Source: Asterias rubens
Taxonomy: Eukaryota > Echinodermata > Asteroidea > Forcipulatida > Asteriidae
Assembly (NCBI RefSeq): GCF_902459465.1
Contig: NC_047073.1
Coordinates: forward strand, 7,503,036-7,567,035
DNA length: 64,000 nucleotides
Direction: 5' to 3'
Both the position numbers and the translations under genes were made by a program. Shown here one piece after another: positions 22,301-30,360 of the stretch (within the stretch, counting starts at the first letter, position 1; each line of letters opens with the position of its first letter). Under the pieces are notes generated by a model. The model was not told where the DNA came from. It saw only the letters and a program-made list of their open reading frames with translations, and ran no database searches.

Positions 22301-23176
22301 ACCGTTTACCACAAAGTGATAACATGGGTTATCGCGAAAGTCGTGTTGGTTGATGACATGACTACAGTTGTTCGCACCACAACTTCTGTGCGCATGCCCT
22401 ACGTACATCAGTTAACAACCACTCGTTAACGATTGATCCTTGCATGAACTTGACCCTAGCTAAGCACAGCATAATAAGGTTATCAGCCAAAAGAACCAGG
22501 AATGATATTCTTCATACTTTAGTCTGATTTTTTTATTGTTTTGCCCTTGGGAAATATCAGGAAAAGTTTCAATTGAATACCCTGAATGTCTTTGTAGGTT
22601 TAGCCCTTATTGGTAATTATTAAAGACCAGTCTTCTCACTTGGTGTAGCTCAACATATGTATAAAATAACAAACCTGTGAAAATTTGAGCTCAATTGGTC
22701 CACAAAGTTGCGAGATAACTATGAAAGAAAAAACACCCTTGTCACACAAAGTTGTGTGCTTTCAGATGCTTGATTTTGAGACGTCAAATTCTAAATCTGA
22801 GGTCTCGAAATCAAATTCGTTGAAAACTACTTCTTTCTCGAAAACTACTTCACTTCAGAGGGAGCCGGTTCTCACAACTACTCCCCATTACTCATTACCT
22901 AGTACGATTTTGAGTAATTACCAATAGTGTCCACTGCATTTAAACTCCTTTTAAGGAGTGGGTTAAAAAAAATTCCTACTACATGTATTTACCAAGGACC
23001 AACATGTCACATGTACGATCTGAGTATTTTCTAACTTGGTTCCCAAATCTGGTATATGTTCCTTATAATGTACCTATAACTATTTCCTTTTACTATTCCT
23101 ACAGGATCTTCGTTCTGTATTCACCATTCCAGTAACAACAATTGCAATTGATGACGCTAACAGCATCATGTCCTGA
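1140..23176 (+). CDS. SPEF2: Sperm flagellar protein 2 (SPEF2), C-terminal half, 19 exons
   Basis: Axonemal central-pair/C1b and intraflagellar-transport-linked protein needed for sperm tail and ciliary function (family knowledge). Nineteen exons join in frame with GT-AG borders: 1140-1313, 3990-4144, 4604-4870, 5121-5258, 5686-5969, 6498-6684, 7804-7851, 12480-12738, 13480-13566, 13963-14101, 15356-15455, 15913-16098, 16652-16702, 17633-17815, 18623-18778, 19959-20105, 20634-20765, 21478-21684, 23105-23176. They total 2972 nt, about 989 residues, with stop TGA at 23174. The call rests on SPEF2-typical blocks such as YLRRPDGKQEF, DDEETRSELHQRV, NHFLTLMQ, LLKDYYQGMEGKIP and KIPLVPRRP in the right order. 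The N-terminal calponin-homology half must lie upstream of the window. Lys/Pro-rich SPKR and GKKSP repeats (exons 1, 2, 8) are unusual. Confidence 0.93.
1430..1698. repeat. Dispersed repeat, second copy at 4261-4490
   Basis: GTGAAGTTAATAACGAGAAG through GTAGATATACACATGGTGTT recurs at 4264-4460, in the same order and orientation, with small indels. A weaker relative lies at 12890-13145. The 53-bp tandem array starts where this element ends. Confidence 0.75.
1699..2228. repeat. 53-bp minisatellite, about 10 units
   Basis: Unit begins CTTGCAAACCAATATACATT and continues through CACCATGCAATGCCACCAAT. About ten head-to-tail copies differ by a few substitutions (CACCAAT against CACGAAT). A single unit follows the related repeat at about 4455-4505, so the array seems expanded from the repeat's end. 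Confidence 0.92.
2229..3616. other. SPEF2 intron with foldback and SINE-like copies
   Basis: Holds a foldback element at about 2896-3096 (ends CACTGCATACTCAGCACTTT and the matching inverse ACTGAGTATACAGTG), a minus-strand tRNA-like fragment at about 3300-3358, and a SINE-like 3' module at about 3390-3570 (GGCTTCGGACTGATGATACC to GTGTCTGGCGACTTGCAT, then A-rich). The module recurs at 10615-10770 and 28000-28180. Confidence 0.6.
3617..3843. repeat. 28-bp minisatellite, about 8 units
   Basis: Unit GCCTTGTAGCCAGGGCTCAC plus ACCCAAGT, nearly perfect copies. It lies 150 bp before SPEF2 exon 2. Confidence 0.93.
3990..4144 (+). CDS. SPEF2: SPEF2 exon 2: proline-glutamate linker
   Basis: Begins with another SPKR repeat, passes through a (Pro-Glu) run and a poly-proline segment, and ends in GSDDWVYVDEPIDE, the acidic segment that precedes the conserved SPEF2 C-terminal region. 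Phase 1 in, phase 0 out; donor GAG/GTACCA. Confidence 0.88.
4604..4870 (+). CDS. SPEF2: SPEF2 exon 3: conserved helical domain
   Basis: An 89-codon phase 0-0 exon. It starts ALACVLAPHWENTESTYV and contains the family-diagnostic YLRRPDGKQEFLAAWQ and DDEETRSELHQRVM segments. This is the strongest single piece of evidence that the gene is SPEF2. The first part of the following intron holds a degraded tRNA-like SINE and foldback fragment (about 4880-4985). Confidence 0.95.
5121..5258 (+). CDS. SPEF2: SPEF2 exon 4 (source of intronic exon echoes)
   Basis: A 46-codon phase 0-0 exon from DLKEQLWEMSDSRKID to WLEDRLGLLTNHFLTLMQ; donor CAG/GTACGT. The last 18 codons recur four times in the downstream intron (5272-5561) in different states of decay. 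Confidence 0.95.
5272..5561 (+). repeat. Four tandem echoes of SPEF2 exon 4 3' end
   Basis: Segments near 5275-5315, 5343-5400, 5420-5475 and 5508-5561 repeat the last part of exon 4 (WLEDRLGLLTNHFLTLMQ). Translations are WLEKRLRLLNSHF, GLEGTRRLGLLTTHLHTLME, RLKESLGLLNNQF and WLEDKLSIFTNHFLTLMQ. The last keeps frame and donor CAG/GTAATT. Confidence 0.8.
5686..5969 (+). CDS. SPEF2: SPEF2 exon 5
   Basis: Phase 0 in, phase 2 out (donor CCAAA/GTGAGT). Contains YQDTLRLLKDYYQGMEGKIP and FVRIPLIDL, both typical of SPEF2, then a Ser/Ala/Thr-rich and Lys/Glu-rich linker that looks disordered. Confidence 0.94.
6498..6684 (+). CDS. SPEF2: SPEF2 exon 6
   Basis: Completes the split Lys codon of exon 5 and continues IPLVPRRPTSTEGFF, then a charged GKKEKEK linker and PPPPTDADEK. 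187 nt, phase 0 out. The two TTAA MITE copies lie just downstream in the intron. Confidence 0.92.
6706..7370. mobile_element. Two abutting TTAA MITEs
   Basis: 6706-7029 and 7026-7370 are related copies sharing one TTAA. The second has ends TTAAAGGGAAGGTACACGTT and inverse ACCTTCCCTTTAA; both contain the family core (GTATAAAACATTGTGAGAAA, CTGAAAGCACAC, TCATTATTTTCTTGCAACTT). Non-coding. A SINE tail follows at 7371-7445. Confidence 0.85.
7804..7851 (+). CDS. SPEF2: SPEF2 exon 7, 16-codon small exon
   Basis: 48-nt phase 0-0 exon encoding LIFDAFQFGMMKITEM between a long T-tract acceptor and donor ATG/GTAAGC. The following 4.6-kb intron contains a second, degenerate copy of the start of exon 8. 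Confidence 0.8.
8366..8637. mobile_element. Foldback element with 32-bp perfect inverted ends
   Basis: Starts CCCAGGTCAAAATTCCAGTT and ends with its exact inverse AACTGGAATTTTGACCTGGG; the match runs to 32 bp. The interior is made of AACCAGTTGG-type repeats. 272 bp, no ORF. Confidence 0.9.
9490..9790. mobile_element. Inverted pair of tRNA-like modules
   Basis: A minus-strand module (GGGATTCGAACCCATGACCC ... ACCAACTAGACTACCGAG) is followed by its plus-strand counterpart (CGGTAGTCTAGTTGGTAAGA ... GGGTTCGAACCCC). Arms end in ACTCAGTACTT and AGTACTGAAGTACAGTG. Related copies: 2896-3096, 9182-9400, 18077-18170, 23680-23810, 45115-45255. Confidence 0.8.
10498..10583 (+). repeat. tRNA-Leu-like SINE head
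   Basis: GTGTCATGGCCGAGCGGTTA (box A) and GGTTCGAGTCCC (box B) around an arm CCAGATTCAAGCTCTGG with CAA at the anticodon. It is followed by SINE tail sequence and has many relatives in the window, so it is treated as a SINE and not a functional tRNA gene. Confidence 0.8.
11522..11947 (-). mobile_element. Full-length tRNA-Leu-derived SINE
   Basis: Reading on the minus strand: tRNA-like head (GGCCGAGCGGTTAAGAGC, GGGTTCGAATCCCC), body, and tail GTGCGCTATATAAGAAGCCA ending in (TTA)n-type repeats. The tail recurs alone at 7371-7445. Confidence 0.8.
12286..12342 (+). pseudogene. Duplicated copy of start of SPEF2 exon 8 (pseudo-exon or cassette exon)
   Basis: The acceptor context CTGTGTGTCTCACAACAG and the next 57 nt closely parallel the true exon 8 start 194 bp downstream (TVAEVAAPGAEGKAEKIL against TAAELAARDAEDEAEKIR). 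The frame stays open for 31 codons. A weak donor, AAT/GTGAAA at 12343, would make a symmetric 19-codon phase 0-0 exon, so inclusion would not break the frame. It may be a decaying duplicate or a rare alternative exon. Confidence 0.6.
12480..12738 (+). CDS. SPEF2: SPEF2 exon 8: coiled helix plus GKKSP repeat
   Basis: Phase 0 in, phase 1 out. A Glu/Ala/Lys helix (TAAELAARDAEDEAEKIREA) leads into repeated GKKSP units (five Lys-Lys-Ser-Pro copies) and a TPPPTPPP tail. The basic repeat resembles the SPKR block of exon 1 and is probably disordered and phosphorylatable. Confidence 0.88.
12739..15355. other. SPEF2 introns 8-10, non-coding parts
   Basis: Between exons: a diverged copy of the 1430-1698 repeat family (12890-13145), a short repeat CCTTAGCTTTCGATCCAAAC (13225-13275, also at 8830-8870), a partial CCCAATTTCAT foldback (14131-14460), a SINE remnant (14460-14600) and an A/T-rich retro-like segment ending in AATAAAACTAAAACT (14640-15250). 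Confidence 0.5.
13480..14101 (+). CDS. SPEF2: SPEF2 exons 9 and 10
   Basis: Exon 9 (13480-13566, phase 1-1) encodes TEDTPEERAKKELRDRMK and QEYLAAISHE. Exon 10 (13963-14101, phase 1 in, 2 out) encodes SGLKTRMELTKIHAIAVL, then KAKSEEVYKDMDDWLGARF. Together they form a long charged alpha-helical segment. The 396-bp intron between them shows no recognisable repeat. Confidence 0.9.
15356..15455 (+). CDS. SPEF2: SPEF2 exon 11
   Basis: Completes the AGC codon split after exon 10 and encodes SIDTVTEVLGENIEKKQKI and LVSFQDEFLINK, an amphipathic helix. 100 nt, phase 0 out, donor AAG/GTAAAA. Confidence 0.9.
15913..16098 (+). CDS. SPEF2: SPEF2 exon 12
   Basis: 62-codon phase 0-0 exon: EVKVFRTPSPPPRPSPIE, a proline-rich linker, then FTVDQMKLLYQQFVRSAP and a helix resembling half of an EF-hand-like pair without obvious calcium ligands. 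Confidence 0.92.
16652..16702 (+). CDS. SPEF2: SPEF2 exon 13, 17-codon exon
   Basis: Short phase 0-0 exon HGTEALPDQWMSLNLNQ between acceptor TTTGTCCAG and donor CAG/GTTGGT. The next intron carries a foldback element (about 16793-17210). Confidence 0.85.
17633..17815 (+). CDS. SPEF2: SPEF2 exon 14, EF-hand-like
   Basis: 61-codon phase 0-0 exon. It contains YIDWRTFMLQIAQPF and FKKVDSLGLGTLTREQFDQ. The latter has the helix-loop-helix layout of an EF-hand, but several ligand positions are non-acidic, so calcium binding is doubtful. Confidence 0.92.
18623..18778 (+). CDS. SPEF2: SPEF2 exon 15
   Basis: 52-codon phase 0-0 exon: VPLWYTSDPRPPTPEDPS, then FDRTAHVQRMFFDIFADS and MPPVLDYTNM. A second EF-hand-like segment, continuing into exon 16. 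Confidence 0.92.
18876..19530. mobile_element. Foldback element carrying a nested SINE
   Basis: Outer ends GGGTCCAATTTCATAGAGCT and inverse AGCTCTATGAAATTGGGCC match the empty relative at 24661-24907. A tRNA-Leu-like SINE (18940 to about 19345) is inserted at a CTTGA site; the ATCAAAACAGG that follows it in the empty copy resumes after the SINE. Order of insertion: foldback first, SINE later. Confidence 0.8.
19590..19920 (+). pseudogene. LINE reverse-transcriptase C-terminal remnant
   Basis: Broken frames encode the tail of an L2/CR1-like reverse transcriptase: LHWLP-like start, HKPLKGKAPHYIFELL, PSRNLRSSSMLLL and RHSWGDRSFSSAAP. Contains frame breaks and an in-frame stop. It ends about 40-60 bp before SPEF2 exon 16. 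Confidence 0.75.
19959..20105 (+). CDS. SPEF2: SPEF2 exon 16
   Basis: 49-codon phase 0-0 exon: LLYFSIDQDALNGFFRALS, then GKHMPRPQLEEAEPTEKQL. Its acceptor lies only about 60 bp downstream of a LINE reverse-transcriptase tail and a short (TTA)n run, so the splice signal sits at the edge of repeat-derived sequence. Confidence 0.92.
20634..20765 (+). CDS. SPEF2: SPEF2 exon 17
   Basis: 44-codon phase 0-0 exon starting VVEVLAGQEVRLQDKKVEPS and ending ATVDLNALVQ; donor CAG/GTTAGC. The following intron holds a full TTAA MITE. Confidence 0.9.
20955..21345. mobile_element. TTAA MITE, complete copy
   Basis: Ends AAAGGCAGTGGACACTATTG and inverse CAATAGTGTCCACTGTCTTT, the right end closing on TTAA. The core contains GAGACCTCAGATTTAGAATT and its partial inverse. 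No ORF. Confidence 0.9.
21478..21684 (+). CDS. SPEF2: SPEF2 exon 18
   Basis: 69-codon phase 0-0 exon containing FSQERLASVYRELGDNKLS and PFFRLLDHPIIQDCLSMC, a third EF-hand-like helical unit. GC-richer than the surrounding introns. Confidence 0.93.
21685..23104. other. SPEF2 intron 18
   Basis: Contains an internal inverted segment around 21780-22200 (AATACCTTTTCGG, then CTGAGGTATTTATGAATGG) and a minus-oriented TTAA MITE at 22600-22943 ending TGTCCACTGCATTTAA. Nothing coding is seen. Confidence 0.5.
23105..23176 (+). CDS. SPEF2: SPEF2 terminal exon 19 with stop
   Basis: 23 codons plus TGA: DLRSVFTIPVTTIAIDDANS, then IMS stop. Acceptor TTTTACTATTCCTACAG. No canonical AATAAA was seen in the first few hundred bases downstream, so the 3' UTR end is unplaced. 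Confidence 0.88.
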   Translation, partial: DLRSVFTIPVTTIAIDDANSIMS

Positions 23177-24660
23177 GTTGGCTAAAACTCATTTCTGTGA
23201 GGATTTCTCTAATTCTCATATTTTTGAGGAGAGTTTCAAATTTTATTGAGGTCTTCTGTTGTGTTTTAATTTCTTTCACTATTCAACCTTTCTGATAATT
23301 AATTTTGTTTAATTTTGATAAATCATCAAATTGAGTGTGTTTAAACATCATGGTATAAATGCTAGTGTTTCTGCATCATAGAGTTATAAAACTGGAAGGC
23401 GAACAAAACCAAGTGACACTGCCCAACAAGAAGCGTTTTTTGGTCTTTGAGAAATGGTGCGACCCATCGTATAGCACATGTCATGCACCAGTTCACTCAG
23501 CCAACATTTTGTAAGGGAACAATTGTATGTAATTTACCAGCAGGGATTCAAACCCATGGTCAGCCAGCACGGTTAAGTTATGTGTGTAGTTAGAGTGCTC
23601 CCTCTAGTTCTTATATATAACTCTATGATATGATTTGAACTGCCTTTAGCCATCGGGCTAGCTACTTAGTGGTGAGTTATCTGCTCTAGCAGTGCGAAGG
23701 TTATGGGTTCCAACCCCATCTGAATGATTTGGCTGTGGACTTTGTTCACAGAACTCGGGAAAGTACTGAGTAAACACACTGCCTTATACACATTGGGTCG
23801 GTGTAAGGGTGAAAATTCATTTTATTCTATGATCTGTTTTGAGATAAAGTTTTAACGAGAATGATTGTGTGTTTGTTTAAAGCCTATAATTATTATCCAC
23901 CAATATGAGCTTGTGCCTTAAATTTAAGATAAAATGAAATATTAACCTATTTTGAATATTGAAATTTTCAATCCGTTTATTTGCTTTTAAAATATTGGCA
24001 TAACTATAAACTACCAACTAATCAATATTTAACATGACATGATTTAAGGAAAAAATATTATAATAATTTGGAGAATATTATTGAAAAGATCCGTCCTCTT
24101 TCTCACAAAACCATTCCACTGGGCATTTTATTCAGAAATTCATGAATTTATTAAATGATTCAAATGATAGATTAACATTTTTCTTATATGTCTGATATTC
24201 CAAGAAATGTTTATATATAACTATCACAAATGATAACATATTGTAGCATTAGAGTACTTAAAAACATCCGTCCACTTTTGTAGTGTTTGAATATAATTTG
24301 TTTGTGTTTTCTTCTTTAGAATGGTTTGTTTGCATAATTGAGCTAATTAAATCACAAAGTCTTGATATTGGAGGTTTTTTTTAATATACGGTTCATTCTT
24401 AGGATTATGTCATGTCACACGAGGCAATTAACAGGCAACCAGTTTGTGGCAATCTCCAAAAAGAGAATCCATTCACATTTGAATGTCAACTTTATTTGAG
24501 CTAGTAAGACCTTGTTTTGAAAAATCACTCCTGTACTACCGAAATGGTCACGTGGCATTATGCTCTGTAGTTGGTTGCTTCCAAGTTGCCTGTAAAAGTT
24601 GCCTCGTGTATATGACAAGGCCACGGTCTAAATGAGACACAAGACCCCTTTTATATAACA

Positions 24661-24907
24661 CCTGGGCCTAATTTCATAGAGCTGCTAAGCAACAAAGATT
24701 TGCTTAGCATGAAATGTCTTGATAAAAACAGGATTACCAACCAAATTTTCATTGTTGCATATTGTTTGTTACTGGTATTCAGCTGTTGTTTGCGTATTCT
24801 GAAAATCACGTTGAAATTTGGTTGGTAATCCTGTTTTTATTTAAAGAAGAAATTTCATGCTAAGCAAATTTTTGTGCTTATAGCAGCTCTATGAAATTGG
24901 ACCCTGG
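24661..24907. mobile_element. CCCAATTTCAT-family foldback element
   Basis: CCTGGGCCTAATTTCATAGA at the left and the inverse TCTATGAAATTGGACCCTGG at the right, with inner inverted GGATTACCAACCAAATTTTC / AAATTTGGTTGGTAATCC. About 247 bp. Confidence 0.88.
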
Positions 24908-25275
24908 TAAGGGTGTTAGGTTGTGCATTGAAATCTGCAACCAACCATTTGGCATTTGAGAAACTCCGGGCGATTTTCTGGTACCTTATGAAGACCAATG
25001 ACCAATCAAAAAAGGGAAAACAAAAGCCCCCCCCCCCCCCGGATGCGTTTTCTTGATTTACGTTTACCGGTGGCTCAATTGGTGCAGTCTCCCTATTTCA
25101 TACTGGGTGCGTTCGATAAGCTTCCCTGGGGGTCTACCCCCGCGGTGCTCAAAGCTCGGGTGAGCCCCCTGACAAGAGCTAAAGGAACGATCACTCACCG
25201 CTCTCGTAGTGACGTCATGCACCTGGGGCCAGCCCCCAAGTGACCCACTCTGCAAGCAGGGCACTGGGGGCTGAC

Positions 25276-25564
25276 CAGGGCCCAATTTCACAGCGCTGCT
25301 TAGCGGCCGATTTGTTGCTTACTGTGCGATTTCTATTTCATAGCGCTGCTAACCGTAAGCACACGAAAAGGCATGCTAACCTTCCGGTGCTTACCGCACG
25401 AAAATAAATGACGTCACAATGCAAATCCACGATAACACGCAAATATGGCCGTCAAATTTTTCTGCTAACCTGTGAAATACGCTAAGGCTTAAGCAATTTT
25501 TTTCTGCTACAGTAAGCACGCAAATTTGCTTACCGTTAAGCAGCGCTATGAAATTGGGCCCTGG
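25276..25564. mobile_element. CAGGGCCCAATTTCA foldback, copy 1
   Basis: Ends CAGGGCCCAATTTCACAGCG and inverse CGCTATGAAATTGGGCCCTG. Nearly identical to 26995-27272, indicating recent activity; 42755-43004 is a more distant relative. Confidence 0.9.
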
Positions 25565-26240
25565 GTGGGCCCCTGGAATGACGTCAAAGCTATTTGAACG
25601 CACCGGGGCAGATCGGGGTCGACCCAGGGAAGCTAAACGAACGCACCCACTGTTTGCGTGGCACCAGTCAAAAGTCACGTCATACAACCCGCTGTGGCAA
25701 GGATTAGGCCTACGCCCATTCCCACTCCGGTTTTATTGGGGGTGGACACAAATAAATTTAAAACAAAAAACAGGATTTGAGCCTGCGACCACCGGATTTA
25801 GTTTTTCAAAATTTTCGCATATTTGTGTTTCGCCAACTTCGATCAAACATGTATTATATGTTTTTAGTTGTAGACCTCGTTGTTTTAATCGTACCCGTAT
25901 ACAAGGATTCAAACATCTAATGGAATGCACTGTTCCACATTTACTTCTATTCAATGTATTATGGCTTTCCTTTATAGAACAAGAAAACACATGTCTTTGA
26001 ACCAACGACTGTTTTGTGATTTTAAAAGTGATGCCACTTGAATTTGGCACTAACTGAAAACAGTCACTTTTTTCCCCGCGAAGCTCATTGTTGTTCAAAC
26101 GTTTGTGTTGCGCAATGTGGACGAGTCGTAACAATAGTCTTTGTCCACACGTTTTGTGTCGAGAATTTGACTTAACAAAACAAATTAAGAAAATAAATAT
26201 TTAAGGGAAACCATTTAGGCCAAGCCAGCTAGTTCGGGTC

Positions 26241-26249
26241 GCCATTTTG
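26241..26249 (-). promoter_or_regulatory. YY1-like GCCATTTTG element upstream of C48 gene
   Basis: GCCATTTTG (reverse CAAAATGGC) lies about 100 bp before the predicted first ATG at 26347, in a locally GC-richer stretch. YY1-type CAAAATGGC elements commonly sit near animal transcription starts. Function is inferred from the motif and position. Confidence 0.35.
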
Positions 26250-26346
26250 TGGCTGCTCTCTCGCAAAGAAGCCGAACTCGACCTTCCACTGTGGCCAACA
26301 GCAACCTGACGGCAAGGCACGACTCCCCGAGGGGCTGGAGGTAACG

Positions 26347-29300
26347 ATGTCTCCAGGTGTGTCTGACTCCTTTGCCTTTGCGGTAAGATTTCACCATCAA
26401 AGAACACCACGGGCTTAATTCGGCAAAACAGCAACATTTCGTGTGAAATACTGTAGATTTTAGTTGTATGCTAGGACCTTTTTAAAGTGATTTGTAAACT
26501 TATTAAAACTGATTTGTAAACTTATTAAAACTGGACAGCACCAACTCCGGCTTTTTTGTAAGATGTAAATCGGATCATTTGTAAACAGAATGACCTGGAA
26601 AAGGCCCTATGCTTCCTTTAGTAGGACGTACATTTTGAATTTAAGAACATAATAATATAAAACTGGACAATTTTCTATTTCCTGCCACAACTTTTTAGTA
26701 TCTAATTTATTCAAATGGGAAATTCCTTTTGGTAAAATTAAGTTGGGAACAATCCATATTACATTGCCACCACTTTTTCACAAGTTATGAAATCTTATTT
26801 ATTAAAAATAAGTGAACAAATTTCCATATCCTGCCACCACTTTTTCATTGTTATAAAATAAATTACGTTAGTATCTAATTTACTCAAATGAAATAATATT
26901 TTTGGTAAAAGCCAGAGAAAAAGTGTTGGCAGGATACGGAAATCTTTCCCGCCATTTCGGTAAGCAACACTTTTAATACAACAACAGGGCCCAATTTCAT
27001 AGCGCTGCTTAGCGGCCGATTTGTTGCTTACTGTGCGATTTCTATTTCATAGCGCTGCTAACCGTTAGCACACGAAAAGGCATGCTAACCTTCCGGTGCT
27101 TACCGACGAAAATAAATGACGTCACAATGCAAATCCACGGTAAACAGGCAATATAGCCGCCCAATTTTTCTGTTGACCTGTGAAATACGCTAAGGCTTAA
27201 GCAATTTCTTTTCTGCTACAGTAAGCACGCAAATGTGCTTACTGTTAAGCAGCGCTATGAAATTGGGCCCTGATCTGTGCAGACAATGCTTACATGGCGC
27301 CCATGCTTGCCTTGAACATTTTAGAACATTATTTTTGCGCCAAATTCTCAAACTGGTCCACTCAAAACTATTTCCCCTTTATTTCCTAAAACAAAAACCT
27401 CCTGTGCCGCACCTACAGTGACGCACCAAAAGCACCAGTGACGTCAAACTGTTCACACGGATTCGACCCGACTGCTGGAACTTTAAAAAAAAAAATACCA
27501 GTTCAAAATGTTAAAAAAAACACCAACTCTCCCGCTCTATTCCCAGCAACACTAAATAAATTCCCTTAGCAACCAACGCCAATTCAGAAATATTCAACGA
27601 GTATTTAAAACGTTTCAGACTCTTGAAAAACAATCAAACTTATTTTCGGACAACTAAACTTCAGATTTATTTCTATTTTTTGGGCAGTTGGTCAGCCATT
27701 TTGATTTTTTTCCACGGGAAAACAAACGTGCTTCTCCCAAATCGATATGCTGCTTGGGAGAAGTTTCCGTGTCCAGCCACCCCTTTTCCATTCACTATGA
27801 AACAAACTATATAATTTACTCAATTTGATGAAAAAAGTCGTGACAGTATACGAAAGGTTTTCCCAAATAGTGGGGTACACCCAGCATTATTCAGCTATAT
27901 TGTGAACTCATATGGCAAAAACAAAATTCTTTTATCAAATTAGTATGTGAATTTTTCAAGACATACTATTTCTGCATAAGAAGCTAATAATTGCTTTATG
28001 CTCTACCAGCCAGGCTTCTGATGGATGGTACCCAAGCCTTCATACGTAGTGACTGTAAAGGGGTAACCCTGTTTCAGCCCCAGGAGTAGGTGGCATCGGC
28101 CCCTGGCAACAATACAATTGTACCACACCTTGAAGTGGTCTTCGGGCATTGTGTGTCTGGCGACTTGCGTTACAAAATAAAAGATGACGTATTGTTCCAG
28201 TAACTTTTCCCTTCCCTTTGATCATGGTCCAACAGTGTTTTGTATTCTGTCGTTCTCTTCAAGGAAAGGGATACCAAACCTTCAGAGCCGAGCTGTAAAG
28301 CTGTGCACATCTGCAGTGACATCGAGCAGAAACACATCAAGATTATCATTCGCCGCTTCCATATCAACGATCAACGGGTAAAGTATTGATTAATATTTGG
28401 TTTTTGATTATCAGCATAGATTAATATCAACTATTGGTGGGGTGTATCATTTTTTTTCCCGGTTTAAAACACAACACTTTGTCGGTAGCATTACATAGCA
28501 ATACTAAAAAAAACATGTTTACAAAATTAACGTTAATATACATCAAATTGGTTAAAGAACAGACAATCCTGATAAAATGCAAACTTGTTATAAAAAAAAT
28601 CATTGAAAGGGCTGGTATAGTGGGTTTTCTATATCTGTCAGTTATTATAGTTGTAAATTATTTGTACTATTTATCAAAATATTGAACAGCTACTTAAGCG
28701 AAAAGTTAAAAACATCTGAGTTGTTTTTTACAAACTACAGGTTTTTTCATGGGATCATCAATCCGGGACAAAACGTGATGCAGATTCGCTATGCGAGGGA
28801 GAAGACAAGTTCACGACGACGCCAAAGAAAAGAAAACCACAAGATGAGGTGAAGAGCGACGGTGACTCATGGGTCCCTGAGCTCGGCCTACAAGCCAAAG
28901 ACCGTACGATCCTCGTGGATGGCGAGTGGCTCACAGACAATCACATCGTAGCCGGTCAGCGGCTTCTGAGCCGCCAGTTCCCGGCCCTTGAGGGGCTTCA
29001 GGAGCCCGTACTCGGCAATGTCCTCCAGTTCAAACCCATCGTCTCAGACGGTGTTCAGGTGATGCAGAACGGCAACAACCACTGGGTCACGCTCTTCAAG
29101 ACCGGGGAAAAGATCATCAAGGTGATGGACAGCAAAAACATGGGTCTGACACGACAGCTGACTCACCAGGTGATCAACCTCTGTGAGGGAGACGACAACA
29201 CCGGGGCGTGGGAGGTGCGACTACCGAGGATGCACCGGCAGAGAGGGTCCAGTGACTGCGGGGTATTCGCCCTGGCGTACGCTACCGAGCTGGCCTTCAA

Positions 29301-29451
29301 GGGCGACCCGGAGATTGTGGTGTATGAGCAGAAAAGGCTGAGACAGCATCTTAAAGACTGCCTGGAGGCTATGGAGATGTCACCGTTCCCTAAGAAGGCC
29401 TGCAAGGAGAGAACTCCGAGAGAGATCGGGAAGAGGACGCAGATAGTCAAG
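26347..29451 (+). CDS. Ulp1-like C48 cysteine protease, possibly domesticated
   Basis: Three coding exons join in phase 0: 26347-26382 (MSPGVSDSFAFA, donor GCG/GTAAGA), 28264-28377 (acceptor CTTCAAG, donor CGG/GTAAAG) and 28741-29451. The last encodes a papain-like Ulp1/SENP fold with the full set of catalytic residues: His164 (NNHWV), Asp180 (VMDSKN), Gln217 and Cys223 (SSDCGVFA); the Gln-Cys spacing of 6 matches Ulp1. PKKRKPQDE near residue 80 looks like a nuclear localisation signal. Proteases of this type cut SUMO-like C-termini or are carried by transposons. The C-terminus is open: read-through past 29451 stops at 29478 (295 residues), or splicing to 32206-32268 adds 20 residues. The first two exons are predicted from phase and splice signals only. 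Confidence 0.72.
26995..27272. mobile_element. CAGGGCCCAATTTCA foldback, copy 2
   Basis: Same ends and interior as 25276-25564 with few substitutions and a short deletion. It lies in the first intron of the predicted C48 protease gene. Confidence 0.9.
27273..28180. other. C48 gene intron 1, remainder
   Basis: 27273-27990 shows no clear feature. 28000-28180 is a SINE-like 3' module (CCAGCCAGGCTTCTGATGGA ... GTGTGTCTGGCGACTTGC) with an A-rich end, the same as at 3390-3570. Confidence 0.5.
28741..29451 (+). CDS. C48 protease main catalytic exon
   Basis: Phase 0 exon after acceptor AAACTACAG; open for 237 codons to AAG/GTACAAG. Contains the whole protease core from ILVDGEWLTDNHIVAGQRLL to LKDCLEAMEMSPFPKKA. 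Codon use is GC-rich compared with its surroundings and the catalytic residues are intact, so the exon looks maintained rather than decayed. Similar domains occur in many copies in echinoderm and cnidarian genomes, often beside a C-terminal zinc-binding domain, which is not seen here. Confidence 0.9.
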
Positions 29452-29591
29452 GTACAAGTGAATGATCCTTTTTGTTGATTCTTTGTCATTTATTTATTGA
29501 TGTCAAATTAAATTTTAAAACTACACTTTCAGAAATGTGTTTAATTATTGTTCATTGCCCATTATCCAACTTGTATTACAACACTAATACT

Positions 29592-30331
29592 TTAAAGGCA
29601 TGGTATACTTTTGGTAATTTCCAAAGCCCATGCAGCATCTTAACTTGGTGTACCTCAAAATATATGCATGGACAAATCTTTGGAAATTTTTGCTCAATTG
29701 GCAGTCTGTCATTATTGGTCATCGAAGTTGCAAGAAAATAACGAAAGGAAAAATACTCTTGTTGCCTAGAGTTGTCTGCTTTCAGATGCCTGTGAAAAAC
29801 TTCATGCCATAAGCAATTCTCATAAGTTTTGTTTATGGAAAAAATTCATCTCCCTCTAAAACTACAGTACTTTAAATTGGGTCGTTGATGATGTTTTATA
29901 ATATCAACAGCTCTCCAGTGCTCTTTACCAAGTAATTTGTCAATATCAGGCAGTGGCATCACTATAACTGGTAATTGCCCAGAATAATTATTAGCATAAA
30001 ACCTTACTTGGTAACGGGTAATGGGGAGAGGTTGATAGTATAAAACATTGTGAGAAACGGCTCCCTCTGAAGTGACGTAGTTTTCGAGAAAGAACTAATT
30101 TTCCACGAATTTGATTTCGAGACCTCAGAATTAGAATTTGGTCTCGAAAGCAAGCATCTGAAAGCGCACAACTTCGCGTGACAAGGGTGCTTTTTTCTTT
30201 ATAGTTATCTCGCAACTTTGACGACCAATTTAGCTCAAATTTTCACAGGTTTGATATTTTATGCATATGTTGAGAAACAACAAGTGAGGAGACTGGTATA
30301 GACAATTACCAATAGTGTACAGTGTCTTTAA
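29592..30331. mobile_element. Two TTAA MITE copies in tandem
   Basis: 29592 to about 29945 is a diverged copy starting TTAAAGGCATGGTATAC. 29948-30331 is a better preserved copy with the core CTCCCTCTGAAGTGACGTAG and the end GTGTACAGTGTCTTTAA. Confidence 0.8.
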
Positions 30332-30360
30332 CTTGTGGAGTAATTACCAAAAGTGCATCC

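Larger units (their letters stand above)
23177..26240. other. SPEF2 3' flank and intergenic DNA
   Basis: The SPEF2 3' UTR presumably begins here. Repeats: tRNA-like foldback at 23680-23810, AT-rich 23880-24420, foldback 24661-24907, poly-C run at about 25027-25040, foldback 25276-25564. No gene is supported. Confidence 0.5.

Noticed and set aside
25548-26000. 150-codon open frame on the plus strand
   Set aside because: Starts inside the end of a foldback element and crosses repeat DNA; no recognisable protein.
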